Shown: positions 23,893 to 33,883, counted from the first letter of the stretch. The stretch is 64,000 nucleotides of DNA from JBBSBY01 sp038205805 (GCA_038205805.1 JBBRBO010000005.1:24271-88270); one strand, 5' to 3'. The notes: generated from the sequence alone by a model not told the origin. Translations and numbers: made by a program.

Positions 23893-25818
23893 ATGAGCGA
23901 GCCACCGTCACCACAAAGTATCTCGCCGATCCCATTGGGTCTGATGGACTTTCTGCGATCCACGAAGCCCTTCGGCGACCTGGAGGAGACCGCCCTTGAG
24001 GGAATGGCTCGCCGCCTCAAGGTAAGCTTTTACGCCAAAGGCGAACCTATCATTCAATGGAACGGCGACCTGGGCGCCCTTTACATTGTGCAAAAGGGGG
24101 CGGTGAAGATCGTTCGGCTTGGGACGAACAGCGACGAGCAGATTACGACACTTGCAGGCGAGGGCTTTTGCTTCGGCGCATTGACCCTCATGCAAGACAA
24201 GACCCCGGCGTTTTCCGTCGAGGCCGTGGAAGACGTCTTTTGCCTCGAATTGGAGAAATCCATGTTCCTCGAGCTGATGGCGCAATCCTCAATATTGACA
24301 CGGTATTTCCTGAACCCGTTTTCTGAGGAGACCATCAGCGCCGTGTACCGTGAAATACGGTATGAGCGGATTCGCTCCCATGCGCATGGGGCTTCGTCGC
24401 TGTTTCGGCGTGCGGCTCGGGACTTAATTAGGGCTCCGGCGCAGTGGATAGGGCGGATCGCTACAATACGGCAGGCAGCGCAGGCAATGACCAAGCATGA
24501 TGTGGACGCCCTGCTCGTGAAGGATAGCGCCGGCCGCTTAGTGGGGATTGTCTCCGATAGCGACATGAGGGACAAGGTGGTGGCCGCCGGCCTCGACGCA
24601 GCCACGCCCGTGGAAGCCGTCATGAACTCGACCTTTCAGGTCGCAGGCCCGGACAGCGCAGGATTCGAGCTGCTGCTGAGGATGATGAGCGACGAGATCA
24701 GCCATGTGGCTATCGAAGAAGGCGGGTCCGTGCAAGGGGTCGTGAACATTCGAGATATTCTTGCGGCGCAGGGGGTTTCCCCCATGATCTTCATCCAAGA
24801 GATCGTGAACCGCAGCATGGAGTGCGACATCGAGTCCATCACGAAGAAGGCGGCGTCCCTTATCGTCAGCCTCATCGAGAGCGGCGCCGGGGCTGCGGAT
24901 TTAGCCAGGATAATGACCATTGTGGGCGATAACGTGCTTCAGCGCATGACCGTGTCCGTTCTGCCGAAGCTTGGGCCACCGCCTGGGGTCTTTTGCCGGC
25001 TCGCCCTGGGCGCCGAAGGCCGTGCGGAACAAATCTTCCCTGCGCCGGGACGCTACGCCCTGATCTACGAAGATCCACCGCAGCCCGCTCAGGAAGAAAA
25101 GACCCTCGACTACTTTGCGGACCTACAAGAGGCCACGTTAGGGCACATTATCGGATGCGACCCGTTCCCACATATTCGCTCCACCAGACCGTCGGAATTG
25201 GAGTGGCCCAGACCCGTATCTCAGTGGCCGGACTTCATCGACAATCGCTTCTCCCCGGCCTTCTCGGACCCGAGGACCATCGCCGCCCTTGTGGACATGC
25301 GACCCGTGTACGGCGACATGGGTCTAGCAGACCCACTGCGGAGACACATCATGCGGTCACCGACTTGGAGAGCCGCCGCACTCCCGGCGCTGGTAAAGGA
25401 TTGCCTCAGACGACGGCCGCCCGTCTCCTTTTTCCGTGACGCAGCCCTGGAATGGTCGGGGGCGCTCCAACCCGAGCTGGACCTGGAACGCCGGGGCGTC
25501 GAGCCCATCGTGGGGTTTGCGCGGCTCTTTGCGCTCCAGCATGGGATCGAGGAAACCAACACCCTGGCGCGCCTCGACAGGCTATGGGAAATGAACATCA
25601 TCGACACGGAGCTGCGTCGGGACCTCACCGTTGCGTATGAGTTTCAGCGGCAGCTCATTACGGCGCTCCAGCTCAGGGCAATAGAGGAAGGCTCCGAGCA
25701 GGGCGCTGTAGTGACCGCTGATGCCCTTTCGGACCTGGAAAAGCGCACACTCAAGGAGATTTTCCGCGTCATTCGACAAGCCGGCGCTCTCGTCGAGAAG
25801 ATTAACACGAATGCCTAA
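23893..25818 (+). CDS. cNMP-binding/CBS/DUF294 protein with degenerate nucleotidyltransferase site
   Basis: A 641-aa signalling protein with an N-terminal cyclic-nucleotide-binding domain (residues about 20-140), a CBS pair (about 175-300), a DUF294 putative nucleotidyltransferase domain (about 330-470) and a DUF294 C-terminal domain. It is a paralogue of the next gene. The GSEGRKEQTFKTDQDNALI motif there is here GAEGRAEQIFPAPGRYALI, so both aspartates are lost and catalysis is unlikely: probably a sensor or partner pseudoenzyme. GGAG precedes the ATG. The final residues INTNA and the stop are encoded by the left end of an R element. Confidence 0.88.
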   Translation: MSEPPSPQSISPIPLGLMDFLRSTKPFGDLEETALEGMARRLKVSFYAKGEPIIQWNGDLGALYIVQKGAVKIVRLGTNSDEQITTLAGEGFCFGALTLMQDKTPAFSVEAVEDVFCLELEKSMFLELMAQSSILTRYFLNPFSEETISAVYREIRYERIRSHAHGASSLFRRAARDLIRAPAQWIGRIATIRQAAQAMTKHDVDALLVKDSAGRLVGIVSDSDMRDKVVAAGLDAATPVEAVMNSTFQVAGPDSAGFELLLRMMSDEISHVAIEEGGSVQGVVNIRDILAAQGVSPMIFIQEIVNRSMECDIESITKKAASLIVSLIESGAGAADLARIMTIVGDNVLQRMTVSVLPKLGPPPGVFCRLALGAEGRAEQIFPAPGRYALIYEDPPQPAQEEKTLDYFADLQEATLGHIIGCDPFPHIRSTRPSELEWPRPVSQWPDFIDNRFSPAFSDPRTIAALVDMRPVYGDMGLADPLRRHIMRSPTWRAAALPALVKDCLRRRPPVSFFRDAALEWSGALQPELDLERRGVEPIVGFARLFALQHGIEETNTLARLDRLWEMNIIDTELRRDLTVAYEFQRQLITALQLRAIEEGSEQGAVVTADALSDLEKRTLKEIFRVIRQAGALVEKINTNA

Positions 25819-26026
25819 GCAAAGAAGTAATATTGGGGAGAACCTTCTTGAAAGAAGTTTCTCCCCAAACCCCTCTCCAAGAACATTTTCAATGGCCGAA
25901 ACCGGCTTTTCTCAAAGAGAAAACGCCGATTTCGGCGATTATCACAAATTCCTTAGAAAGAGGTTGGAAGACCTACTTTGCAAAAAAGCTCCGCCGATCT
26001 TACTTTTTTGCAAGCACATCAGTGTA
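25805..26026 (+). repeat. R element copy 7, full length
   Basis: AACACGAATGCCTAAGC to AAGCACATCAGTGTA, standard subfamily A. It overlaps the end of the upstream DUF294 gene and supplies its stop codon. A short inverted R remnant (GAAGGTTCTCCCCGATATTA) follows at 26076-26112, just before the next gene. Confidence 0.88.
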
Positions 26027-26130
26027 AGACCATACGGGTGGCGTTTTTAGACCAGGAATATGGTTGAATCTTTTTCTGAAGAAGGTTCTCCCCGATATTA
26101 TTCGTGAAAGCGCTCACATAAGGAGACGGT

Positions 26131-28062
26131 ATGGTGGACGACCGTGATTCTCATACCAGTGATCCTGCGTCCATTCGGCGGTTTCTTGAGCGGACCCTGC
26201 CGTTTCATGAGCTGCCCGCGGCGGCGTTGGACCGGCTTGCGGTCGAATTCCGGGTGGATTTCTTCCCCAAAGGAATGCGGGTGTTGCGACAGGGCGAAAG
26301 TCCTGTGGATTTCCTGCACATCGTGCGGAGCGGCGGCGTAAAGGTCTACTTTACGGATCCGCAGGGCGCAGTGACCCTAAAGGACTTCCGAGGCGAAGGG
26401 GCTTACTTCGGGGCTTTAGGGATACTACGGGACTCGAAGGCCAATTTCTCCGTCGAAACCGTTGAGGACACATTCTGTCTGTTTCTCCCGAAAGAGATGT
26501 TCAGGCGCTTGCTTCGCGAACACACCTCGTTCGCGGGGTATTTCCTCAAAAGCTTTTCGGAAGAACTCATCGACACGGCGTATTCAGCGCTCAGAGTAGA
26601 CGGCCTCCGTGGGGTAACGGAGGACCGCTTTCATCTTTTCACCCTCACGGCGGCGGATGTTATTAAACGCCTCCCTGAGAGCATAACCGGCAGCGAGAGC
26701 GCTCAAGCGGCGGCCAAGCGTATGTCCGTCCTGGGAGTGGGTTCCCTTCTGGTGACCGATCCGGGCGGTGAAACAGTGGGAATACTCACTACAAAGGACT
26801 TGCGGGCGCGGATCGTCAGCGCCGGCCTAGACTACTCGACCCACGTGTCGGACGTAATGAGTAGCCCGCTACACGCGATTCCCGCGGATGCGGGGTGTTT
26901 CGCAGCCCTGTTGACGATGATGCGTTTGAACGCTCACCACCTACCTGTCCGCCGAGGGGATGCAATCATCGGCGTGGTTACCGCCCATGATCTCATGGTC
27001 CACCAGAGCGCTTCTCCCGTGCGCCTGCTCCGTGAGATACAGACGGAATCGCGCATCGAGGGACTCCATCGTATCGCACGCAATGCGCCGTATGTGGTGA
27101 AATCCCTAGTGGAGCAAGGCGCCAAGGCGAACGACATCTGCAAAGTCATCACCGTTATCAACGATCACATTGCGGTGAAGCTCATCGGCTTGATCCACGC
27201 GGAACTCGGCCCGGAACCCTGCGCATTCTCATGGATAACCTTCGGCAGCGAGGGACGAAAAGAACAAACCTTCAAGACGGACCAGGACAACGCTCTCATT
27301 TACGAGACGCCGGCCGAGGACCCGGAGTCACAAAAGATCGCTCGTATGTATTTCCGTACGTTGGCGGCCCAGGTAATAACTCATCTCGAGCAGTGCGGCT
27401 ATCCGCCGTGTCCGGGTCGCATGATGGCGTCCAACGCGAAGTGGCGCAAACCCTACGTGGTGTGGAAGAACTATTTCGAGCACTGGATGACCACGCCTGA
27501 GCCCCAACAGATGCTCCATGCCAAGATTTTTTTCGATTTCCGGCACGTGTTCGGCCACCACCGGCCGGCCGGAGATCTGAGGGATTACCTCACCATCGAG
27601 GCCCCTGAGCGCGGGCTTTTTCTCATGCACTTGGCTAAGGATTGCCTGAGCGGGAAGGCGCCGCTCACGTTTTTCCGTAACTTTGTCGTGGAAAAGGACG
27701 GCGAACACAAGAACAGGCTGGATCTCAAGACGCGTGGCCTTGTGCCGTTTGTGGATTTCGCTCGCGTCATGGCCCTGAAACACGGTATCAAGGAGACGAA
27801 CACCCTCACTCGATTGAGGCTGCTCGACGAAGCCGGCCACATCCCACATGAACTCTACACCGAAACACGCGACGCGTATGAATTCCAAATGCAATTGAGA
27901 TTGGTAGGGCAGCTACGTATGCTCGATCGAGACGAACCGCCCCACAACTACATCGATCCGGCGGAACTCTCTGAGCCCGAAAAGCAAACCCTTAAGCAGG
28001 CCTTTTCCGTTATCGACGACATCCGATCCTACGTGCGAGACGAATTCCGCGTCGTGGAGTAA
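26131..28062 (+). CDS. cNMP-binding/CBS/DUF294 nucleotidyltransferase-like protein
   Basis: A 643-aa paralogue of the preceding gene with the same order of domains: cyclic-nucleotide binding (about 20-145), two CBS modules (about 180-305) and DUF294. The putative catalytic motif is intact as GSEGRKEQTFKTDQDNALI. The C-terminal DUF294_C contains KHGIKETNTLTRL, matching KHGI/QHGI in the paralogue. AAGGAGACGG precedes the ATG. An exonuclease gene starts 11 bases after its stop, an arrangement seen in many bacteria, often near acetate transport. The nucleotide sensed or product made is unknown. Confidence 0.88.
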   Translation: MVDDRDSHTSDPASIRRFLERTLPFHELPAAALDRLAVEFRVDFFPKGMRVLRQGESPVDFLHIVRSGGVKVYFTDPQGAVTLKDFRGEGAYFGALGILRDSKANFSVETVEDTFCLFLPKEMFRRLLREHTSFAGYFLKSFSEELIDTAYSALRVDGLRGVTEDRFHLFTLTAADVIKRLPESITGSESAQAAAKRMSVLGVGSLLVTDPGGETVGILTTKDLRARIVSAGLDYSTHVSDVMSSPLHAIPADAGCFAALLTMMRLNAHHLPVRRGDAIIGVVTAHDLMVHQSASPVRLLREIQTESRIEGLHRIARNAPYVVKSLVEQGAKANDICKVITVINDHIAVKLIGLIHAELGPEPCAFSWITFGSEGRKEQTFKTDQDNALIYETPAEDPESQKIARMYFRTLAAQVITHLEQCGYPPCPGRMMASNAKWRKPYVVWKNYFEHWMTTPEPQQMLHAKIFFDFRHVFGHHRPAGDLRDYLTIEAPERGLFLMHLAKDCLSGKAPLTFFRNFVVEKDGEHKNRLDLKTRGLVPFVDFARVMALKHGIKETNTLTRLRLLDEAGHIPHELYTETRDAYEFQMQLRLVGQLRMLDRDEPPHNYIDPAELSEPEKQTLKQAFSVIDDIRSYVRDEFRVVE

Positions 28063-28073
28063 GAGGCGGGAGC

Positions 28074-28823
28074 ATGCCCTTTAAACGATTTAGCGACTTT
28101 CTGAAGGGTCTTCGGCCTGGAACACGCCGGGAGAAGCATCCTGCTATCGTGGAAAACCATGCGATATTTGCGCAATTTGACCGCTCGCGGGGTATGGCGG
28201 ATTACCGCTTTGTGGTGTTCGACACGGAACTCACGGGCCTGAACCTCAAGCGGGACGAAATTGTGTCGCTGGGCGCCGTCACCATCAAAGAGTTAAAGAT
28301 TCTCCCTGGTGAGACATTCCATACATATGTGCAGCCGACGCAGGATGTGCCCAAGGGCAGCACCATGATTCACGGCATCACACCTGAGTCCTTGAAACCG
28401 GCGCCTCACCTGTCCGATGCCCTCCCGGATTTCATCCGCTTTTGCGGAGACGCCGTCCTTGTGGGACACTTCATGGAGATAGATCGTCTCTTCTTGAACC
28501 GAGCCGGCCATGATTTCTTGGGAGCGCCGCCGCTCAACCCCAACCTAGACACCATGCGCATGGCCCACGTTCACGAGGAGCGTCTACGCAGGACCCGCTC
28601 AGGGCACAATCCATTGCAGTCCTTCAATCTTTCCATGCTTGCGGAGGAATACGGTTTACCCGTGTTCACCCGCCATCACGCCCTCGAAGACGCTGTGCAA
28701 ACAGCCTATCTCTTCCTCTTTCTTGCGAAGAAGCTCGAAAGCGCAGGCTATTTCACCCTCGAGGATTATCTCGCAACCCAGTCGCACAGCCTGGGCCATA
28801 TCTTCCAACGGCTGCGACCGTGA
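28074..28823 (+). CDS. DnaQ-like 3'-5' exonuclease (DEDDh)
   Basis: A 249-aa RNase T/epsilon-type exonuclease. Motif ExoI is FDTELTG (Asp and Glu metal ligands), ExoII is GHFMEIDRLFLN and ExoIIIh is HHALEDA with the catalytic His. All are intact. IHGITPESL matches the conserved substrate-loop segment of epsilon-like proteins. It is co-transcribed with the DUF294 protein (11-base gap, GGCGGGAG as ribosome site), a conserved pairing suggesting a shared regulatory role rather than replication proofreading. Confidence 0.9.
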   Translation: MPFKRFSDFLKGLRPGTRREKHPAIVENHAIFAQFDRSRGMADYRFVVFDTELTGLNLKRDEIVSLGAVTIKELKILPGETFHTYVQPTQDVPKGSTMIHGITPESLKPAPHLSDALPDFIRFCGDAVLVGHFMEIDRLFLNRAGHDFLGAPPLNPNLDTMRMAHVHEERLRRTRSGHNPLQSFNLSMLAEEYGLPVFTRHHALEDAVQTAYLFLFLAKKLESAGYFTLEDYLATQSHSLGHIFQRLRP

Positions 28824-29039
28824 TCGCGATTCGCTTTCAAAGAATATTGGGGAGAACCTTCTTGAAAGAAGTTTCTCCCCAAACCCCTCTCCAAGAACTT
28901 TCAAAATTACCGAAACCGGCTTTTCTCAAGGAGAAAATGCCGCTTTCGGCTATTCAAACATTCTCAGATAGAAGTTAGGAAAACCCTCTTGACAAAAACG
29001 ATCTTTACCAGTCTTACTTTTTAAAAAGCGAACCGGTAT
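28824..29039 (+). repeat. R element copy 8
   Basis: The left terminus is compressed (CGCGATTCGCTTTCAAAG), then ATTGGGGAGAACCTTCTTG and a standard central hairpin. The right half is B-like (ATTCAAACATTCTCAG), ending GCGAACCGGTAT. It lies between convergent genes. A further inverted remnant (GGTTCTCCCGATAGTACTTC) lies at about 29140-29163. Confidence 0.85.
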
Positions 29040-29179
29040 GAGTCCTGATTTGGCTTGAGTGGCGCTGCCGGACGCGAAACAGCAGGAATGGTTTACCTGA
29101 GATTGCGCCAAGTAGGAGCTTAGGGAGAAGCCATATTCAAGGGTTCTCCCGATAGTACTTCTCTGATCGCCGAGCGGCA

Positions 29180-30364
29180 TTACTCAGGTCGTTCCACAAT
29201 TATGGCTGCGCCCATGCCGCCGCCTATGCACAGGGTTGCAAGGCCCCGTTTCGAGTTCCTGCGTTTCATTTCGTAGAGCAGCGTGGTTAGGATGCGTCCG
29301 CCGGAAGCGCCGATGGGATGTCCTAGGGCAATAGCGCCGCCGTTGACGTTCAGAATATCCGGGTTGAAGTTGAACTCGTTGGACACGGCAAGGGCCTGGG
29401 CCGCAAAGGCCTCGTTCGCCTCGATGAGGTCTATGTCGCCAATGGTGAGGCCGGCCTTCTCAAGGGCCTTCTTCGTAGCCGGAATGGGACCCAGCCCCAT
29501 GACGGAAGGATCAACTCCGCCCGAGGCGTACGAGACGATCTTCGCCATGGGCGTGAGACCAAGCTCTTTCATCTTTTCGCCGGACATAACCAAGATCGCT
29601 ACGGCGCAGTCGTTAATACCCGACGCATTTCCCGCCGTGACCGAGCCGTCCTTCTTGAAAGCGGGTTTGAGCTTACCTAGGGCGTCCTTTGTCGTGCCGA
29701 GCCGCGGGTGTTCATCCGTATCGATTACCTTGGGGTCACCTTTGCGCTGAGGAATCACCACGGGAACGATTTCATCTTTGAATTTGCCTTCCTTGATCGC
29801 CGCTTCCGCCCGTTGTTGGCTTTGGAAGGCAAAGGCGTCTTGGGCTTCCCGGGAGATGTTGTTTTGCTCGGCGACGTTTTCGGCCGTGATCCCCATGTGG
29901 TAGTTATTGAAGGCGTCCCAGAGGCCGTCATGGACCATGAGATCGACAGCGGCTCCGTCGTTCATCCTAACACCCCAGCGCACTTTGGGGAGGCTGTAGG
30001 GGGCCGCGGACATGTTCTCCGTGCCGCCCGCTACGATGATGTCCGCATCACCGGCCTTAATGATCTGCGCGGCCAAGGACACGGATCGCAAGCCCGAGGC
30101 GCACACCTTGTTAATGGTCATGGCCGGGACCGTCTCCGGAATGCCGGCCTTGATGAGCGCTTGCCGAGCGACATTCTGCCCTTGGCCCGCCTGCAGTACG
30201 CACCCGAAGATGAGTTCGTCCACCTGAGTGGGATCAACCCCTGTGCGCTGCAGCAGTTCCTTAATCACCAAGGCGCCTAGATCCACCGCGGGAACGGTGG
30301 TAAGAGCGCCGCCGAAAGAGCCTACCGGCGTTCTCACCGCTGAAATGATATACGCTTCTCGCAT
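29180..30364 (-). CDS. Acetyl-CoA C-acetyltransferase (thiolase)
   Basis: A 394-aa thiolase condensing or cleaving acetoacetyl-CoA and other 3-ketoacyl-CoAs. The nucleophile Cys88 is in INKVCASGLRSV, and the other signatures are EANEAFAAQ, NGGAIALGHPIGASG (catalytic His) and CIGGGMGAA with the second Cys. Length and motifs are those of the biosynthetic AtoB/PhaA type, though degradation in a syntroph is equally possible. AGGAGG precedes the ATG. No acyl-CoA dehydrogenase or hydratase genes are adjacent, so its pathway cannot be fixed from the neighbourhood. Confidence 0.95.
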   Translation of the reverse strand: MREAYIISAVRTPVGSFGGALTTVPAVDLGALVIKELLQRTGVDPTQVDELIFGCVLQAGQGQNVARQALIKAGIPETVPAMTINKVCASGLRSVSLAAQIIKAGDADIIVAGGTENMSAAPYSLPKVRWGVRMNDGAAVDLMVHDGLWDAFNNYHMGITAENVAEQNNISREAQDAFAFQSQQRAEAAIKEGKFKDEIVPVVIPQRKGDPKVIDTDEHPRLGTTKDALGKLKPAFKKDGSVTAGNASGINDCAVAILVMSGEKMKELGLTPMAKIVSYASGGVDPSVMGLGPIPATKKALEKAGLTIGDIDLIEANEAFAAQALAVSNEFNFNPDILNVNGGAIALGHPIGASGGRILTTLLYEMKRRNSKRGLATLCIGGGMGAAIIVERPE

Positions 30365-30460
30365 TCTAGCCTCCTGAGTATACGTGTGAGTGGATGTGTT
30401 TCTTAATCATCCAAGTGTGATTTCAATGGGTTGAGCAAACCAGGCGAACTGGCGCCGTGG

Positions 30461-31483
30461 TTACTTTCGTGCCTGCGAGGCGGCGCTCTGCGCCTGCGCC
30501 GGAACCGTGATGTTCTTCTCTCTGTAATACTGAACGGCGCCTTTATGAAGCGGGACACTCAGCCCTTGGACCGCTGTTTCCATGGTGATGTTTCGCATAG
30601 CCGGGTGGGACTTGCCCAGCTGTTCCAGGTTTTCGAAGAGGGCCTTGGTTAAAGCGTACACAATCGGAGCATCTAGGGAAGCTGCCACGCACAGGACGCT
30701 CCTTTGAGCGATGGTATTGACGGGCTGCGGCTGATTCGGATACGTTCCGGCGGGGATTGCGTATTGAATCATGCCGGTGGGATATTCCTTTTGAACGGCC
30801 TCTACTCGAGCGGAAGGGACATTGAGGAACGTAAGCGGCGTCTTCATATCCGCCAACAGGGAAGTGACCACGGTTGAGGGCAATCCGCCCATGAGCGTGA
30901 ACACGGAAATGTCGCCTCTCCGTAAAGCCTCGGCAGCGGATACGTAGTTCATGGGTCGTCGCCGGATCTTGAATTTGTTCCCCTTTCCATCCTTCATGAG
31001 GGCGTCGATGATAAACCGGGCGCCGCTGTCGGCGGGCTCCACCGTCATGGTAAGCCCGTTCACATCCTGAATTGTGCCCGTAGTCGCTTTGTTGGATCGG
31101 ATGACCAGATGGAGCGCTTCCGGCCACATGTAGCCGATGCTGCGCAGCTCCTTGACGGTGCGGCCTTTGAACAAGCCCACGCCGTTTTGCGCCATTGCGC
31201 AGAAAAGCTCATCCGCCAAAACAATGTCCGCATCGCCGATGCGAATGGCCTCGAGGTTTTCGAGAGATCCCTCGGAGACGGCCGCCGAAACCCTGATCCC
31301 TATATCGCGGAGCTTGGTGGTCCACATGGAGGCCATGCTCAGTCCATTATGATAAAAAGAGCTTCCCGGCATACCGGTAGCCATCAAGAGCGAGATGCGG
31401 GTAGCCCCGTGGCTTTGGGATTGAGCAAACATCGCCAATGCGCCGAGCGCAATTATGGTGACTACCGGACGAAAGGCTCGCAT
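30461..31483 (-). CDS. TAXI-family TRAP-type substrate-binding protein
   Basis: About 340 aa and exported: from the ATG at 31483 the sequence MRAFRPVVTIIALGALAMF...SHGA is a classical signal peptide. The frame could also start at the GTG at 31528. The mature protein has the TAXI-type binding fold (LLMATGMPGSSFYHNG..., AVSEGSLENLEAIRIGDADIVLAD in pieces), which captures organic acids for TRAP transporters. No TRAP membrane gene (4TM or 12TM) is near, so it would serve a distant permease or a signalling role. The C-terminal tail is Ala/Gln-rich. Confidence 0.85.
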   Translation of the reverse strand: MRAFRPVVTIIALGALAMFAQSQSHGATRISLLMATGMPGSSFYHNGLSMASMWTTKLRDIGIRVSAAVSEGSLENLEAIRIGDADIVLADELFCAMAQNGVGLFKGRTVKELRSIGYMWPEALHLVIRSNKATTGTIQDVNGLTMTVEPADSGARFIIDALMKDGKGNKFKIRRRPMNYVSAAEALRRGDISVFTLMGGLPSTVVTSLLADMKTPLTFLNVPSARVEAVQKEYPTGMIQYAIPAGTYPNQPQPVNTIAQRSVLCVAASLDAPIVYALTKALFENLEQLGKSHPAMRNITMETAVQGLSVPLHKGAVQYYREKNITVPAQAQSAASQARK

Positions 31484-31605
31484 GGCATACCTGTGCCGAT
31501 ATATTAACCGCAGTTTGGAAAGGCTCACATCAGTCTGTCGAAGGAAATATACATTCCATACCGCAAAAGGTCCACAGAGAATCGCACGCCCATCCGCCTC
31601 AACTT

Positions 31606-32784
31606 CTACTCTTTTCTCAGTCGAGCGCCGGCAAGCATGTCGAATACACGCTCGGCGATTGCAGGCGCCGAGGTCAGGCCGGGACTATCTATACCCACAA
31701 GGTGGATGACGGATGGGTTCACTCGATCCCATGCGATGTGGAAGTCAGGGAAACCCACAAGTCGCGCTTGAACGCCGCTCTGGTGGGGCTCAAGGTCGCT
31801 CTCCCGGAGACCTGGGAAGAAGGCCAGGTCGCGGAGATAATCGGCCGGCGGCGGGCCGGGGGTGACGTAGTCGTCGGCGTGGCTGACGGAGAGGAGCTTG
31901 GGTCCTACGGTCACCACATTGCCGATTACGGGCTTGTGGTTCGCACAATCCAAGGTGGGGGTGAGGTGAACCCCAACCGTGTGTTGCGGCCCTGAGGCGG
32001 TGTTCACCACCAGCGGCGTTGGGTAGACGTTCATCCCGGACAGGCGGAGTTCCGGCCGACGTGAGCCGTAAAACTTCATGGAGTCCCCGCGCACCAAGGC
32101 CGCCCTCAAGGAGAAGTCAGGATCCAGTAGACGGGCGAGACCGACCGCGCCGGTCCCCGCTGCGTTAATCAGCAGCTCGGCGGTGAAGGCGTCCTCGGCG
32201 CCGTCCCTGTAGCGCAGGGTAATTTCCACTTCGGATTGTGTGATTGCCAATCCCGTGACCGTAGCCGACGGAATGAACTTCACGCCGGCCCGTTCCGCGA
32301 TGAGGGATTTGCGCCGCACAAGCTCTATGGGATCCACAATGCCGGCGCTCGGGATCAAAAGAGCCGAGAGGGCGGCTACGTTGGGCTCGAGTTCACGGAC
32401 CTCGCTCCCGGAGATCTTCCGCACATTCGGGACACCGTTTTCTGCAGCGCGGCGCAGATAGGTATCGAGCCACGCCTCTTGCTCTGCGTTCACCGCCACC
32501 ATGAGCTTCCCCGTTCGGATGCACGGCAGATCCTCGCGACGACAAAAGTCGTACCAGAGGCCGATCCCGGAGACGGAAAGAGCGGCCTTGAGAGGCCGAA
32601 AACTCCGCTCGTAGATTATCCCTGAATGGAGCACCCCTGAATTGCGGGAAGTCTGGTTTTCACCCCCAGCGACCCCGGGATTCCTATCCAGGACCACGAT
32701 ATCTTCGAACGCTTTCGACAGACGAGCCGCAACACAAGCGCCTACGATCCCCGAACCGACTATACATACGTTTACATCCGCCAT
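31606..32784 (-). CDS. lhgO: FAD-dependent oxidoreductase, LhgO (L-2-hydroxyglutarate oxidase) like
   Basis: A 392-aa DAO-superfamily flavoprotein. The FAD-binding Rossmann motif is at the N-terminus (CIVGSGIVGACVAARLSK), followed by NQTSRNSGVLHSGIIY, which is characteristic of L-2-hydroxyglutarate dehydrogenases/oxidases. It would oxidise L-2-hydroxyglutarate to 2-oxoglutarate at the membrane face, passing electrons to quinone or another acceptor. The C-terminal HLVGIDSPGLTSAPAIAE block is also typical. It lies upstream of the TAXI gene on the same strand with a gap of about 120 bases. Other 2-hydroxyacid or glycerol-3-phosphate-like substrates cannot be excluded. Confidence 0.85.
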   Translation of the reverse strand: MADVNVCIVGSGIVGACVAARLSKAFEDIVVLDRNPGVAGGENQTSRNSGVLHSGIIYERSFRPLKAALSVSGIGLWYDFCRREDLPCIRTGKLMVAVNAEQEAWLDTYLRRAAENGVPNVRKISGSEVRELEPNVAALSALLIPSAGIVDPIELVRRKSLIAERAGVKFIPSATVTGLAITQSEVEITLRYRDGAEDAFTAELLINAAGTGAVGLARLLDPDFSLRAALVRGDSMKFYGSRRPELRLSGMNVYPTPLVVNTASGPQHTVGVHLTPTLDCANHKPVIGNVVTVGPKLLSVSHADDYVTPGPPPADYLRDLAFFPGLRESDLEPHQSGVQARLVGFPDFHIAWDRVNPSVIHLVGIDSPGLTSAPAIAERVFDMLAGARLRKE

Positions 32785-33266
32785 AGGCTTATTGTATCAC
32801 CGATTCGTAGTTGGAGAAGCAAGAGTTGGACAGAACCTTAATGCAAAGCGTAGTCACTCAGACGGAGACGCCGCATCGCACTCTTCTACAAGCGCGCCGC
32901 GCAACTCGTGCAATCCACAAAGCGTGGTTGTTCTTTCCAAAAGAGCCGAACGAGAACGGGAGTGAGGCGTCCTACAGGAGGGAAGCGTAGTGGAGCGATC
33001 ATCGAGAAGCCCATGCAGCTTCGCCGGCGCAGCGGGCCGGACCACGTCGAGGCGTGCTACCCTGCCGGTAGTATGCTATAGTGATGAGCAGTAGAAGCTC
33101 AACCAAGAACAGGGTAATTCGCTGTAATTACGTGTGGTGAGGCCCGGTGAGCGATTCCAATTAAGCAATATAGGGTCCGCTGTTTGCGCGGTGATTACGC
33201 ATTCCAAACGCGTTGAACTCGAATGAACGATTGCTGCACTGAATCCCAGCTTTCAGGGAGTGAGTT
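32785..33266. other. Intergenic gap between divergent genes
   Basis: A diverged R-like start (GAGAAGCAAGAGTTGGACAGAACC near 32815, in split form) and a GCCCGGTGAGCGATTCC palindrome remnant near 33140 can be guessed. No gene, RNA or clear promoter is seen. Confidence 0.4.
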
Positions 33267-33812
33267 ATGATAATATGCGGAGTAATTCTCCTGAGTCTCC
33301 TGACGGCGCCGTTGATGACGGATTCGGCTTGGGCCGAGACTAAGCGGATTGTAATAGTGGGCCATGGAACGTATGACGAGGCTCAGTTGAAGGACATAAA
33401 AAAGGGAATCCTCAAGGCGACCAACGAGGAGCGGAAAAAAGAAGGACTTGAACCGCTTCAGGGTAGTGACGCTTTGGACAAAGGCGCCCTTATTCACACG
33501 AAAGATATGTGTGAGATTGCGCTGTTGCGCCATGAGTCGGACAAGTTCCCCAAGGGCAGACAAACCTTCGAAGAGAGAATAAAGGCTCTGGATGTGAGAA
33601 ACGCCGCCGAGAACATCGCCCTGAGAACTACGGAAAAGACCACGGAAAAGTGGACGGAAAAGGTGATGTCCGGCTGGATGCACAGCCCCGGTCACAGGAA
33701 AAACATCCTCACACCAAAGTTCCAGTACCTGGGTGTCGGGGTGAAGCAATGCAAAAACAATGTGGTGTACGCTACTCAGATTTTCGCCGTGACTCCGGGG
33801 AGCAAGCCCTGA
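33267..33812 (+). CDS. Secreted CAP (SCP/PR-1) domain protein
   Basis: A 181-aa exported protein. Residues 1-23 are a signal peptide (LLSLLTAPLMTDSAWA). The remainder is a CAP domain with the family pattern: LKATNEERKKEGLEPL, an HESD segment, AENIAL, and GWMHSPGHRKNIL followed by YLGVGV. CAP proteins are secreted and diverse in role, and several bacterial members associate with the envelope or bind lipids. GGGAGTGAG precedes the ATG. It precedes a lipoprotein gene on the same strand, separated by an R element. Confidence 0.85.
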   Translation: MIICGVILLSLLTAPLMTDSAWAETKRIVIVGHGTYDEAQLKDIKKGILKATNEERKKEGLEPLQGSDALDKGALIHTKDMCEIALLRHESDKFPKGRQTFEERIKALDVRNAAENIALRTTEKTTEKWTEKVMSGWMHSPGHRKNILTPKFQYLGVGVKQCKNNVVYATQIFAVTPGSKP

Positions 33813-33883
33813 GCGCAAATATTCACCAGCGGAGAGGATAACTTGTCTCCCCTCCGAAGCGCCCTTATATGATTCAAAGATGG

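Noticed and set aside
30461..31483. Complete TRAP transporter locus
   Set aside because: Only the TAXI binding protein is present; no membrane subunits occur on either side.
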